NCBI GenBank assembly: GCA_003343995.1
Contig: QAKE01000031.1
Coordinates: forward strand, 1-56,157
DNA length: 56,157 bases
Origin: Bacillota bacterium
Lineage (GTDB): Bacteria > Bacillota > Clostridia > Christensenellales > Borkfalkiaceae
Direction of reading: 5' to 3'
Shown: one piece after another, positions 7,691 through 16,488 of the stretch
Layout of the letters: each line of letters opens with the position of its first letter
How positions within the stretch are numbered: position 1 is the first letter of the stretch
Notes under the pieces: generated by a model
What the model was told of the DNA's origin: nothing
The model's database searches: none
Seen by the model: only the letters and a program-made list of their open reading frames with translations
Translations under genes and position numbers: made by a program

Positions 7691-8943
7691 CAGAATTTAA
7701 AGGTATCTTTATATAAGGGGTGCTTTTCGATGAGCGCCTTAACGCCCCGTTTCACGCTGTCGAACGCGCCTTCCTTTTTGCGGATGATTTCCGTGATGAG
7801 GTCGGCGACGGTTTCGCAGTCCTCTTCCTTAAAGCCGCGGGTGGTTACGCTGGGCGTTCCGATGCGCACGCCGCTGGTGATGAACGGGCTCTGCTTATCG
7901 AAGGGGATGGCGTTTTTGTTGACGGTGATATTGACCTCGTCAAGCATCTTTTCGAGTTCTTTTCCCGTGATGCCCTCGTCGGTTAAATCGAGCAGCATGA
8001 GGTGGTTGTCCGTGCCGCCGCTCACGAGCTTCACGCCGTTTTTCATAAAGCGCTCGCTCATCGCCTTCGCGTTGGCGACCACTTGCTTCTGATATTCCTT
8101 GAATTCCGGTTTAAGCGCCTCGCCGAACGCCACGGCTTTGCCGGCGATCACGTGCATCAGCGGCCCGCCCTGCGTTCCGGGGAACACCGCCTTGTCGATA
8201 AGCTTGGCGTACTGCTCCTTGCACATGATCATGCCTCCGCGCGGCCCGCGCAGGGTTTTATGGGTGGTGGTGGTAACGAAGTCCGCATACGGAACGGGGC
8301 TGGGGTGCAAGCCCGCCGCAACGAGCCCCGCGATGTGCGCGATGTCCACCATCATGTACGCGCCCACCTTGTCGCAGATTTCGCGGATGCGCTTGAAGTC
8401 GATGACGCGGGGATACGCGCTCGCCCCCGCTACGATGATCTGCGGCTTGACTTCGAGGGCTTTTTTCTCGAAAGCGTCGTAATCGATGACCTGCATGTCC
8501 TCCGACACCTCGTAGCCCACGGCGTTGAAATATTTGCCGGAAACGTTGACGGGGCTGCCGTGCGTGAGATGCCCGCCGTGCGCGAGGCTCATGCCGAGAA
8601 TGGTGTCGTTCGGTTTGAGCACGGCAAAATACACCGCGAAGTTGGCGTTCGCGCCGCTGTGCGGCTGCACGTTGACGTGATCGCAGCCGAAGATCTTTTT
8701 GGCGCGCTCGATGGCGAGATTTTCCGCCATATCCACGAACTGGCACCCGCCGTAATAGCGGTGCGCGGGATAGCCTTCGGCGTATTTGTTGGTGAGGTGG
8801 CTGCCCACCGCCGCCATCACCTCTTCGCTGACGAAGTTTTCGCTGGCGATGAGTTCGATGTTGTTCTGCTGACGGTGAAGTTCGAGTTCCAATCCCTCGA
8901 AAAGTTCGGGATCTTTGACTTTCAGGTTGGTAAAATCAATCAT
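7690..8943 (-). CDS. glyA: Serine hydroxymethyltransferase
   Basis: This 417-residue PLP enzyme interconverts serine and glycine with tetrahydrofolate, feeding one-carbon metabolism. K229 in TTTTHKTLRGPRGG is the PLP lysine. HRYYGGCQ near residue 61, the HSGANANFAV loop near residue 95 and the MVDIAHIAGL segment with the PLP-pairing Asp are all present, and the length is typical. AAAGGA lies about 13 nt upstream of the ATG. A 59-nt gap separates it from trxA, the longest gap within this operon, so an internal promoter is possible, though I see no clear one. Confidence 0.97.
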   Translation of the reverse strand: MIDFTNLKVKDPELFEGLELELHRQQNNIELIASENFVSEEVMAAVGSHLTNKYAEGYPAHRYYGGCQFVDMAENLAIERAKKIFGCDHVNVQPHSGANANFAVYFAVLKPNDTILGMSLAHGGHLTHGSPVNVSGKYFNAVGYEVSEDMQVIDYDAFEKKALEVKPQIIVAGASAYPRVIDFKRIREICDKVGAYMMVDIAHIAGLVAAGLHPSPVPYADFVTTTTHKTLRGPRGGMIMCKEQYAKLIDKAVFPGTQGGPLMHVIAGKAVAFGEALKPEFKEYQKQVVANAKAMSERFMKNGVKLVSGGTDNHLMLLDLTDEGITGKELEKMLDEVNITVNKNAIPFDKQSPFITSGVRIGTPSVTTRGFKEEDCETVADLITEIIRKKEGAFDSVKRGVKALIEKHPLYKDTFKF

Positions 8944-9002
8944 TTTATCTTTTCGTTCCTTTTATGTATTTGCCGCCGAATAAGCGGCTTTGTTTTTATT
9001 TT

Positions 9003-9329
9003 TTATACGTGCTTTAAAACCATTTCGGAAAGTTTCGCCGCGGAGGTAAGCCCCACGCTCTTTTCCGCGCTTTCGCCGTTTTTGAATACCATCAGCGTGG
9101 GAATGGACATGATGTTGTACTTCGCGGCGATCGCCTCGTTCTCGTCCACGTCCACCTTTACGACCTTCGCCTTCCCCTGCGCTTCTTTGGCAAATTCCTC
9201 CAAAATAGGCGCCTGCATGCGGCAGGGCCCGCACCACGTGGCCCAAAAATCCACCACGACGGGCATATCGCCGGAAAGGGCGTTGTTAAACTCCTCTTCG
9301 CCGATGATTTCCTGAATCAGTTCACTCAT
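9003..9329 (-). CDS. trxA: Thioredoxin
   Basis: This 108-residue cytoplasmic dithiol oxidoreductase has the canonical active site W32-C33-G34-P35-C36 and the cis-proline segment MSIPTLMVFKNG near residue 73. It overlaps the end of the RseC-like gene by 8 nt, so two redox genes are adjacent in the operon. No thioredoxin reductase gene is in the window. Confidence 0.96.
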   Translation of the reverse strand: MSELIQEIIGEEEFNNALSGDMPVVVDFWATWCGPCRMQAPILEEFAKEAQGKAKVVKVDVDENEAIAAKYNIMSIPTLMVFKNGESAEKSVGLTSAAKLSEMVLKHV

Positions 9330-9756
9330 TTTCTTGTTCTCCTTTTTCTTGTTTTTTGATAATTTTAACGATCGTCGGACAAAACCCGCGGATACGCGAA
9401 AGCCTTTTATCGATGAGCGCCAAGGCGGTAAACCAAAGCGCCAGCGTAGCGACGCATATTAACAGTATAAAAAGTTCTTCCATGTTTAATGCATAGCAAA
9501 CGCCAATTGCCGCCGCCAGCAAAATAAGAGGAACTAAAAACACCAGCAAGGAAGAGAGCAGGGTGACGTTTTTTTCCGTGTCTACCACGACGGTGTCGCC
9601 CACCTCCGCCTTCAATTCGTTCGCCGCCTTGAAATCGACGTGCGCCGCGTCCTTTTTCATGCCGCACATGCCGCATTTGGAACATTCTTCCCTGCGCGCC
9701 ACGCGAACGACGGCGTGATTTTTTTCCGTCTTTACGACTTGTCCGCACTCCGTCAT
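9322..9756 (-). CDS. SoxR-reducing system RseC-family membrane protein
   Basis: This 144-residue protein has an N-terminal cytoplasmic part with the cluster C-x2-C-x2-C (EECSKCGMCGMKK, near residues 25-33), followed by two membrane segments (about residues 65-87 and 90-112) and a basic C-terminal tail. That is the RseC/RsxC-associated layout. Family members help Rnf-like complexes or sigma-E regulation in proteobacteria; in Clostridia the role is open. It begins 3 nt after hisS and runs into trxA. Confidence 0.8.
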   Translation of the reverse strand: MTECGQVVKTEKNHAVVRVARREECSKCGMCGMKKDAAHVDFKAANELKAEVGDTVVVDTEKNVTLLSSLLVFLVPLILLAAAIGVCYALNMEELFILLICVATLALWFTALALIDKRLSRIRGFCPTIVKIIKKQEKGEQENE

Positions 9757-9759
9757 AAC

Positions 9760-11004
9760 TTAAAATTCTTCCTCGATGCGCCGTAAGGAAACCTTGCGCT
9801 TTTCGCCGTCGCTCATGCGCTTGATTTCCGCTTCCCCGCAATCGAGCTCGCTGTCGCCCAGCACGATCACGTGTTTCGCGCCGATCTTATCGGCGTATTT
9901 CATCTGCGCTTTCAGACTTCTGCCGGCGTGGTCGGTTTCCGCCGAAACGCCCTTTTTCCGAAGACCGTACACGATTTTGAACGCCTGCTCGTATGCGCGT
10001 TCGCCCATGGGAGCGATATACACCTCCGCCGCGGGGGCGTCGGGAACGGAAACATTGAGATTTTCCATCAGGAGGAGCAGACGTTCCAGCCCCAGCCCGA
10101 ACCCCGCGCCGCAGAGCGCGGGACCGCCCATCGATTCCACCAGCCCGTCGTACCTTCCGCCGCCGCACACCGTGCCCTGTGCGCCGATGGCGGTGGAAAC
10201 GAACTCGAACACCGTTTTGGTGTAATAATCCAGCCCGCGCACGATGTCGGGATCGACGGTATATTCCACGCCGCACGCCGTCAAAAGGCTTTTCACCTTT
10301 TCAAAGTGCGTTTTGCAGTCCTCGCAGAGATAATCGAGGATGCGCGGCGCGTTCGCCGTCACTTTCTTGCAGTTTTCGTCCTTGCAATCGAGCACGCGGA
10401 GCGGATTTTTTTCCGCGCGTTCGCGGCACAGCGGGCAAAGCTCGCTTTCGCGCGATTTCAGATATTCCCGCAGCGCGGCGTTATATTCCGCGCGGCAGGT
10501 CTTGCACCCGATGCTGTTGAGATTTAAGGAAAGCTCCCGTATTCCCACCCGCTCCAGAAAGGTTTTTGCGAGAAGAATGACCTCCGCGTCGGTATCCGCG
10601 CCCTCGCCGCCGAAGATTTCCACGCCGAACTGGTGAAATTCGCGCAGTCTGCCCGCCTGCGGCCGCTCGTAGCGGAAACAGGGGGTGATATAAAAGAGTT
10701 TGGAGGGCAGCGTTTCGTTGAACAGCCCGTTTTCGATGAAGGAACGCACCACCGCGGAAGTCCCTTCCGGCTTTAAGGTGATGCTTCTGTTGCCCTTATC
10801 GTTAAAGGTGTACATTTCCTTGTTGACGATATCGGTGGTATCGCCCACGCCGCGGGCGAAAACCTCCGTATGCTCGAACACGGGGGTGCGGATTTCTTTC
10901 ACGTTGAAATCTGCCGCCGTTTTGCGCGCCGTTTCTTCGATAAAGCGCCATTTAAACGATTCTTTGGGCAAAACGTCCTTCGTGCCCTTGGGAATATTGA
11001 TCAT
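9760..11004 (-). CDS. hisS: Histidyl-tRNA synthetase
   Basis: This 414-residue class II aminoacyl-tRNA synthetase charges tRNA-His. Motif 2 (FYITPCFRYERPQAGRLREFHQFGVE), the HisA-type signature VRGLDYYTKTVFEF and motif 3 (GFGLGLERLLLL) are present, with the C-terminal anticodon-binding domain from about residue 320. I chose ATG 11004 (MINIPKGTKD) because AAGGAAA lies 6 nt upstream; the in-frame extension to 11061 overlaps hslU and has no binding site. A C-x2-C plus C-x4-C set in the middle (LCPLCRERAEKN and the following DCKDENC) looks like a zinc-binding insertion. No T-box leader is present; the gene is internal to the operon. Confidence 0.95.
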   Translation of the reverse strand: MINIPKGTKDVLPKESFKWRFIEETARKTAADFNVKEIRTPVFEHTEVFARGVGDTTDIVNKEMYTFNDKGNRSITLKPEGTSAVVRSFIENGLFNETLPSKLFYITPCFRYERPQAGRLREFHQFGVEIFGGEGADTDAEVILLAKTFLERVGIRELSLNLNSIGCKTCRAEYNAALREYLKSRESELCPLCRERAEKNPLRVLDCKDENCKKVTANAPRILDYLCEDCKTHFEKVKSLLTACGVEYTVDPDIVRGLDYYTKTVFEFVSTAIGAQGTVCGGGRYDGLVESMGGPALCGAGFGLGLERLLLLMENLNVSVPDAPAAEVYIAPMGERAYEQAFKIVYGLRKKGVSAETDHAGRSLKAQMKYADKIGAKHVIVLGDSELDCGEAEIKRMSDGEKRKVSLRRIEEEF

Positions 11005-11014
11005 GCGTGTTTCC

Positions 11015-12325
11015 TTATAAGATGAATTTTTTGAAATCCTTTTGCTTTTCCGCCTCGCCAAGACGGTTGACGACGTATTTCTGATCGATGACCACTTCGG
11101 TATCGGGCGTGTTGTCGCTGGCGTTGAAGGAGATATCCTCGATGAGCCGCTCCATAACGGTGTGCAGCCTTCTCGCGCCGATGTCCTCGCTCGTCGCGTT
11201 CATATTCTCGGCGACGGCGGCGATTTCCTCGATGGCGTCCTTCGTGAACTTCAGATCGATGTGATCGACGCCGAGCAGCGTCGCGTACTGCAGCGTGATG
11301 GCGTTCTGCGGGGTGGTCAAAATGTCGACGAAATCCTGTTTGATCAGCGAATTGAGCTCCACCAGAATGGGAAAACGCCCCTGCAGTTCGGGGATTAAAT
11401 CGCTCACCTTGGAAACGTGGAACGCACCCGCCGCGATAAAGAGGATAAAGTCGGTTTTCACCGCGCCGTACTTGGTCATTACGGTGGAGCCTTCCACGAT
11501 GGGGAGGATGTCGCGCTGAACGCCCTCGCGGGAAACGTCCGCGCCGCCCGTTTTGCCCTTTGCGGCGATTTTATCGATTTCGTCGATGAAAATGATGCCT
11601 TCCTGCTCCGCCCTGCGCACCGCCTCGGCGATGACCGCGTCGTTATCGATGAGCTTGTCGCTCTCCTCCGCGACGATCATTTTGCGCGCGTCCTTCAGCG
11701 AAAGGCGGCGTTTTTTCTTTTTCTTGGGGAGAAAATCCCCGAAGATGCTGCCGATGTTGATTTCCGTGCCGCTGCCCGGAACGAGCTCCATCGATTTGGG
11801 CGCGTCGTTCACTTCGATTTCCACCGTTTCGTTGTCGAAATGCCCTTTGCGGTATTTATCGGTAATCTGCGAAAGGAACACGTCGTCCGGCGTTTCTCCC
11901 TTTTCGCTCTTGCGGTTTTCCGCCACGATCTTCACGAGGCGGTTTTCCGCCACCTGCTCGGCTTTATACTGCACCTTTGCGAACTGTTCTTCCTTGACGA
12001 GGCGCACGCTGCACTCCACCAGATCGCGGATCATCGACTCCACGTCCCTGCCGACGTAGCCCACCTCGGTATATTTGGTCGCCTCCACCTTGATGAAGGG
12101 CGCGCCCACGAGTTTTGCGAGCCGCCGCGCGATTTCCGTTTTACCGACGCCCGTCGGTCCTTTCATGATGATGTTTTTCGGCGTGATTTCCTCTCTCAGC
12201 TCCGCCGACAGACAGCTCCTTCTGTAACGGTTTCTCAAAGCGATCGCCACCGCTTTTTTCGCTTCCGACTGTCCGATGATGTATTTATCGAGTTCGAGTA
12301 CGATTTCTTTCGGCGATAAATTCAT
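11015..12325 (-). CDS. hslU: ATP-dependent protease ATPase subunit HslU (ClpY)
   Basis: This 436-residue AAA+ unfoldase forms a hexamer that feeds substrates into HslV. Walker A is GPTGVGKTEIARR near residue 55, and Walker B is IIFIDEIDKIA after an intermediate domain that is shorter than in E. coli and ends in a Lys/Arg-rich stretch (LPKKKKKRRL). The sensor/arginine-finger region NMNATSEDIGARRL is near residue 385. The protein ends in KKFIL, resembling the C-terminal tail that docks into HslV. It starts 16 nt after hslV. The codY gene that often follows codW-codX (hslV-hslU) in Bacilli is absent; hisS follows instead. Confidence 0.96.
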   Translation of the reverse strand: MNLSPKEIVLELDKYIIGQSEAKKAVAIALRNRYRRSCLSAELREEITPKNIIMKGPTGVGKTEIARRLAKLVGAPFIKVEATKYTEVGYVGRDVESMIRDLVECSVRLVKEEQFAKVQYKAEQVAENRLVKIVAENRKSEKGETPDDVFLSQITDKYRKGHFDNETVEIEVNDAPKSMELVPGSGTEINIGSIFGDFLPKKKKKRRLSLKDARKMIVAEESDKLIDNDAVIAEAVRRAEQEGIIFIDEIDKIAAKGKTGGADVSREGVQRDILPIVEGSTVMTKYGAVKTDFILFIAAGAFHVSKVSDLIPELQGRFPILVELNSLIKQDFVDILTTPQNAITLQYATLLGVDHIDLKFTKDAIEEIAAVAENMNATSEDIGARRLHTVMERLIEDISFNASDNTPDTEVVIDQKYVVNRLGEAEKQKDFKKFIL

Positions 12326-12341
12326 AATTGTTTCCCTCCTT

Positions 12342-12881
12342 TTACACCGTTTCGCAGGTGATGTGATCGTTGGTGAACACGCAGATTTCGCTGGCGATGC
12401 CGAGCGCCTTTCTCGCCACCGTTTCCGCGTCGTAATCGGTTTCCTTCACCAAGGCGCGCGCCGCCGCGAGGGCGTAATTGCCGCCGCTGCCGATGGCGCA
12501 CACGCCGCCGTCCGGCTCGATGACCTCGCCGGAACCCGAAACGATGAGCATGGTGTTTTCGTCGGCGGTGATCATCATCGCCTCCAGCCGACGCGCCACC
12601 TTGTCGTTGCGCCAAAGCTCGGCAAGCTCCACCGCGCTGCGCAGAAGATTGCCCGAAAACTTATTGAGCATTTCCTCGAAGCGCTCGCTCAGCGTAAAGG
12701 CGTCCGCCACGCTGCCGGCAAAGCCGAAAATCACCTTGCCGTTGAAGATGCGCCGCACCTTGACGGCGTTGTTTTTGAAAATGACCGATTCCGACATGGT
12801 GACCTGCCCGTCCCCCGCGATGGCGGTTTTGCCGTTCTTTTTTACGGCGCAGATCGTCGTTCCCCTAAATTCGTTGCTCAT
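12342..12881 (-). CDS. hslV: ATP-dependent protease peptidase subunit HslV (ClpQ)
   Basis: This 179-residue Ntn-hydrolase forms the proteolytic chamber that pairs with HslU. TTICAVKKNGKTAIAGDGQVT is the family N-terminus, but six codons after the Met (SNEFRG) precede the first Thr. T8 would therefore be the nucleophile after removal of a short propeptide. The GSGGNYALAAARAL segment near residue 123 is typical. Its ATG overlaps the trmFO stop by 4 nt. Confidence 0.96.
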   Translation of the reverse strand: MSNEFRGTTICAVKKNGKTAIAGDGQVTMSESVIFKNNAVKVRRIFNGKVIFGFAGSVADAFTLSERFEEMLNKFSGNLLRSAVELAELWRNDKVARRLEAMMITADENTMLIVSGSGEVIEPDGGVCAIGSGGNYALAAARALVKETDYDAETVARKALGIASEICVFTNDHITCETV

Positions 12882-14185
12882 AATTGATACTCCTTTTTGA
12901 TATTTCCGATAATTTCCAGCGAACGCCGCGCGTATTCCTTGCGCTTGAGCGTTTTATCTCTGTATATGCCGTCTAAAGGCGCCAATATTCCGTAATTCGC
13001 GTTCATCGGCTGAAAATCTTCCGCCGTAGCGATATAATGCGAAAGCGCGCCCATTACGGTGCTTCTCGTGAAATCCGCGCTTTCCTTTCCGGCGAATAAA
13101 CAAAGCGCGTTGATCGCCGCGATCATGCCCGACGCCACGCTTTCCACATAGCCTTCCACGCCCGTAAGCTGCCCCGCGAAAAAGAGTTTTTTATCGCTTT
13201 TCAGCGCAAAATCCCTGCCGAGCACTTTGGGCGAATCGATAAAGGTGTTTCTGTGCATCACGCCGTAGCGGAGATACTCCGCGTTCTTTAAGGCGGGGAT
13301 CATGGAAAACACCCGCTTTTGCTCCCCCCATTTCAAATTGGTCTGAAATCCGACGAGGTTGAACATCGTGCCTTCCTCGTCCTCCCGCCGCAGCTGCAGA
13401 CAAGCGTAGCCGCGCTTGTTCGTGCGCGGATCGTAAAGCCCCACGGGCTTCAGCGTGCCGAATCTGAGGGTGTCCATTCCCCGCGCCGCCATCACTTCCA
13501 CCGGCATGCAGCCTTCGAACACCGCGGTGTTTTCAAACGACTTCTGCTCGGCTTTTTCCGCCGTAAGCAAGGCGTTTACGAACGCCTCGTACGTTTCCTT
13601 GTCCATCGGGCAGTTGATGTGATCGCCGTTGCCCTTATTGTACCTGTCGCCGTAAAACGCGTGTTCCATGTCGATGGATTCCGCCGACACGATGGGCGAC
13701 GCCGCGTCGAAGAAAAACAGGTGTTCGCCCGTCAGCTTTTGAATTTCCCTTTCCAGCGCAGGCGTGGTGAGCGGTCCCGTCGCCGCGATGACGACGTCGT
13801 CAAACCGGAGAGACGTTACCTCACCGCACACCGTTTCGATATTTTTTTCGTTTTTGATTTCCTCCGTGAGCAACTCGGAAAACCGCTCTCGATCCACGGC
13901 GAGGGCGTTGCCGGCGGGCACGCGGCACTTATCCGCCGCCGCGATGACCGACGAGCCGAGCGCGCGCAGTTCTTCTTTTAAAAGCCCGCAGGCGTTCCCC
14001 TCGTAATCGTTGCTCTTTAAGGAATTGCTGCAAACGAGTTCGGCATATTTTTCGCTGTGGTGCGCGGGCGTTTTCGCTTTGGGTTTAATGTCGTGCAGCA
14101 CAACCTTCACCCCGCGTTTCGCCAGATATAAGGCGGCTTCCGTTCCCGCAAGCCCGCCGCCGATCACGTCAACTTTTCTGTTCAT
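12878..14185 (-). CDS. trmFO: Folate-dependent tRNA m5U54 methyltransferase TrmFO
   Basis: This 435-residue flavoprotein forms ribothymidine at tRNA position 54 using methylene-THF and FADH2. The FAD loop VIGGGLAGTEAALYLAKRG is at the N-terminus, ELVCSNSLKSND near residue 50 is a family hallmark, and the second flavin-binding stretch FFAGQLTGVEGYVESVASGM is near residue 335. It overlaps the topA end by 17 nt. Use of methylene-THF links it to glyA further down the same message. Confidence 0.96.
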   Translation of the reverse strand: MNRKVDVIGGGLAGTEAALYLAKRGVKVVLHDIKPKAKTPAHHSEKYAELVCSNSLKSNDYEGNACGLLKEELRALGSSVIAAADKCRVPAGNALAVDRERFSELLTEEIKNEKNIETVCGEVTSLRFDDVVIAATGPLTTPALEREIQKLTGEHLFFFDAASPIVSAESIDMEHAFYGDRYNKGNGDHINCPMDKETYEAFVNALLTAEKAEQKSFENTAVFEGCMPVEVMAARGMDTLRFGTLKPVGLYDPRTNKRGYACLQLRREDEEGTMFNLVGFQTNLKWGEQKRVFSMIPALKNAEYLRYGVMHRNTFIDSPKVLGRDFALKSDKKLFFAGQLTGVEGYVESVASGMIAAINALCLFAGKESADFTRSTVMGALSHYIATAEDFQPMNANYGILAPLDGIYRDKTLKRKEYARRSLEIIGNIKKEYQL

Positions 14186-16475
14186 CGCCGCCGTTTTCTT
14201 CCGCTTTGTAGCCGCATTTTTTATCCGAGCACTTCACGCCGCGCTCGGTTTTGACGAGATATGCGCCGCACGTCGGGCATTTTTCGCCGGTGGGCATATC
14301 CCAGCTCATAAACTTACATTCGGGGTATGCCGAACAGCCGTAAAACACCTTGCCGTAGCGGGAAAGCATCTTCTTCGTCGGCTTGCCGCATACCGGACAT
14401 ATTCCCGCCGTTTCCGCTTGCGAAACGGTGTTGCCGCAGGCGGGGCAGGAAAGGTATTTGCCGAACTGCCCCTGTTTTTCCACCAGCTGCTCGCCGCACT
14501 TGGGGCATTTTTCTTCCGACTTCACTTCGTTGAGCGCGCGGGTGTTCTTGCACTTGGGATAATTGGAGCAGGCGAGGAACTTGCCGTATTTGCCCTCCCT
14601 CTCCAGCATCACGCCGCCGCACTTGTCGCAAATCTGATCGGTGGGGATAACCACCTTTTCGTTGACGGGGCGGATATTCTTGCAGTCGGGGTAATTCGAG
14701 CACGCGTAATAGTTGCCGAACTTGCCGCTGTTGATCGTCATGGGCGCACCGCATTTATCGCACTTCACGTCGGTGAGTTTGCTTTTTTTCACCATATTCT
14801 CGAAGGGACGGTAAAAATCGGCGATGAGCTGATGCCAGTCGTTGCCGCCTTCGCCGATGTCGTCGAGAGCGTTTTCCATGCGCGCGGTAAACGATACGTT
14901 CATCACGTCGGGGAAATATTTCACCAAAAAGTCGATGAGCGAATAGGAAATTTCGTTGGGAACGAGGTATTTGCCGTCCTTTTTTACGTATTCCCGCTTT
15001 TTATCGGAAAGCTTCGCCATGATGGTGGCGTAGGTGGACGGGCGGCCGATGCCCTTGTCCTCCATGGTTTTGATCAAGGTCGCCTCGGTGTATCTTAAGG
15101 GCGGCTTGGTGAATTTCTGTTCGGGCACGAGCTCGTCGCACTTCACCCTTTCGCCCTCCTCGAGGGGCGGCAGAACGGCGGAAGATTCGCTTTCCTCCTC
15201 GTTCTCCTGCGCGGGCTTGCCCTCCTCGTACACGGCGGTAAAGCCCTTGAAAAGCAGCGTTTTGCCGCTCGCCTTGAACACGTAATCGCCGGCGGCGACG
15301 TCGAGCTGCACGCTGTTGTATTTCGCCTCGCTCATCTGCGACGCGACGAACCGCTCGTAAATCATCTTGTACAGACGGTACTGGTTTCTGTCCAAAGAAT
15401 TCTTCAGCGATTCCGGCGTCTTTTTCAAATCGATGGGGCGAATGGCTTCGTGCGCGTCCTGCGCGTCCTTTTTCGACTTATAAACGTTGGGTTTCGACGG
15501 GGCGTACTCCTCGCCGTAATGCGCTTTGATGAAGGAGAGCGCCTCCGCCTGCGCCTCTTTGGAAACGCGCACCGAGTCCGTTCTCATATAGGTGATGAGC
15601 GCGAGGCTGCCCTCCGGCGTTTCCACGCCCTCGTAAAGCCGCTGCGCCACCTGCATGACCTGCGGCGCGGTGAGCGAAAGGCGCGAGGACGCGTCCTGCT
15701 GCAGCGTGCTGGTGATAAAGGGGGCGGGAGCGTGCGATTTCGTAACGCTCTTTTTAAGGTTTTTGACGACGTAATCGGCGTCCTTCAGCGCGGCGATGAC
15801 GCCGTCGGTTTCCTCTTTCGAGGCGGGCTTGTATTTTTTGCCGCTCTTTTCCGAAAGCAGCGCCTTGAACTTTGCGCCGTCCTTGTTTTCCAGCAGCGCC
15901 TTGATGTTCCAATATTCCTTCGGCACGAACGCCTGAATTTCTCTTTCCCTGTCTACGACCAGCTCCAGCGCTACCGACTGCACTCTGCCCGCGGAAAGGT
16001 TGCAATTCAGCCTTGTGCTCGCCGCGGGGGAAATGGAGTAACCCACGATTCTGTCGAGCACCCGCCGCGCCTGCTGGGCGTCCACGAGGTTTTTATCGAT
16101 GTCCCGCGGGTTGTCGAGCGCCGAACGCAGCGCCTTTTCGGAAATTTCGTTAAAGACGATGCGGCTGTATTTTTCCTTTTCCAGCTTCAGCACTTCCGCC
16201 AAGTGCCAGCTGATGGCCTCCCCCTCCCTGTCGGGGTCGGTTGCGAGATAGATTTTATCGGCTTTTTTCGCCTTTTCCTGCAAACGCTTGATGTCCTGCT
16301 TTTTATCGGGATTGACGACGTACGTCGGCTCGAAATTATTCGCAATGCTCACGCCCATGTGGTTGACGGGCAAATCGCGCACGTGACCTTTGGACGCGTC
16401 TACCTTATATTTCCCTCCGAGAAATTTTTCGATGGTTTTCGCCTTGTGCGGCGATTCTACGATGATCAACTCCAT
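14169..16475 (-). CDS. topA: DNA topoisomerase I (type IA)
   Basis: This 768-residue enzyme relaxes negative supercoils. The Toprim domain with IVESPHKAKTIEKFLG and ATDPDREGEAISWHLAE is at the N-terminus, and the active-site Tyr is in LITYMRTDSVRVS near residue 300. The C-terminus carries five zinc-ribbon units in series from about residue 570 (four C-x2-C...C-x4/5-C blocks and a fifth ending CSDKKC). An acidic linker (EENEEESESS) lies near residue 420. It is 13 nt downstream of dprA, a conserved pairing in Bacillota. Confidence 0.97.
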   Translation of the reverse strand: MELIIVESPHKAKTIEKFLGGKYKVDASKGHVRDLPVNHMGVSIANNFEPTYVVNPDKKQDIKRLQEKAKKADKIYLATDPDREGEAISWHLAEVLKLEKEKYSRIVFNEISEKALRSALDNPRDIDKNLVDAQQARRVLDRIVGYSISPAASTRLNCNLSAGRVQSVALELVVDREREIQAFVPKEYWNIKALLENKDGAKFKALLSEKSGKKYKPASKEETDGVIAALKDADYVVKNLKKSVTKSHAPAPFITSTLQQDASSRLSLTAPQVMQVAQRLYEGVETPEGSLALITYMRTDSVRVSKEAQAEALSFIKAHYGEEYAPSKPNVYKSKKDAQDAHEAIRPIDLKKTPESLKNSLDRNQYRLYKMIYERFVASQMSEAKYNSVQLDVAAGDYVFKASGKTLLFKGFTAVYEEGKPAQENEEESESSAVLPPLEEGERVKCDELVPEQKFTKPPLRYTEATLIKTMEDKGIGRPSTYATIMAKLSDKKREYVKKDGKYLVPNEISYSLIDFLVKYFPDVMNVSFTARMENALDDIGEGGNDWHQLIADFYRPFENMVKKSKLTDVKCDKCGAPMTINSGKFGNYYACSNYPDCKNIRPVNEKVVIPTDQICDKCGGVMLEREGKYGKFLACSNYPKCKNTRALNEVKSEEKCPKCGEQLVEKQGQFGKYLSCPACGNTVSQAETAGICPVCGKPTKKMLSRYGKVFYGCSAYPECKFMSWDMPTGEKCPTCGAYLVKTERGVKCSDKKCGYKAEENGGDEQKS

Positions 16476-16488
16476 AAAACAAACTCCT

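Noticed and set aside
8002..9315. 437-residue plus-strand frame across glyA and trxA
   Set aside because: Antisense shadow rich in His/Arg/Val; it runs through two clear genes without a promoter or known domain.
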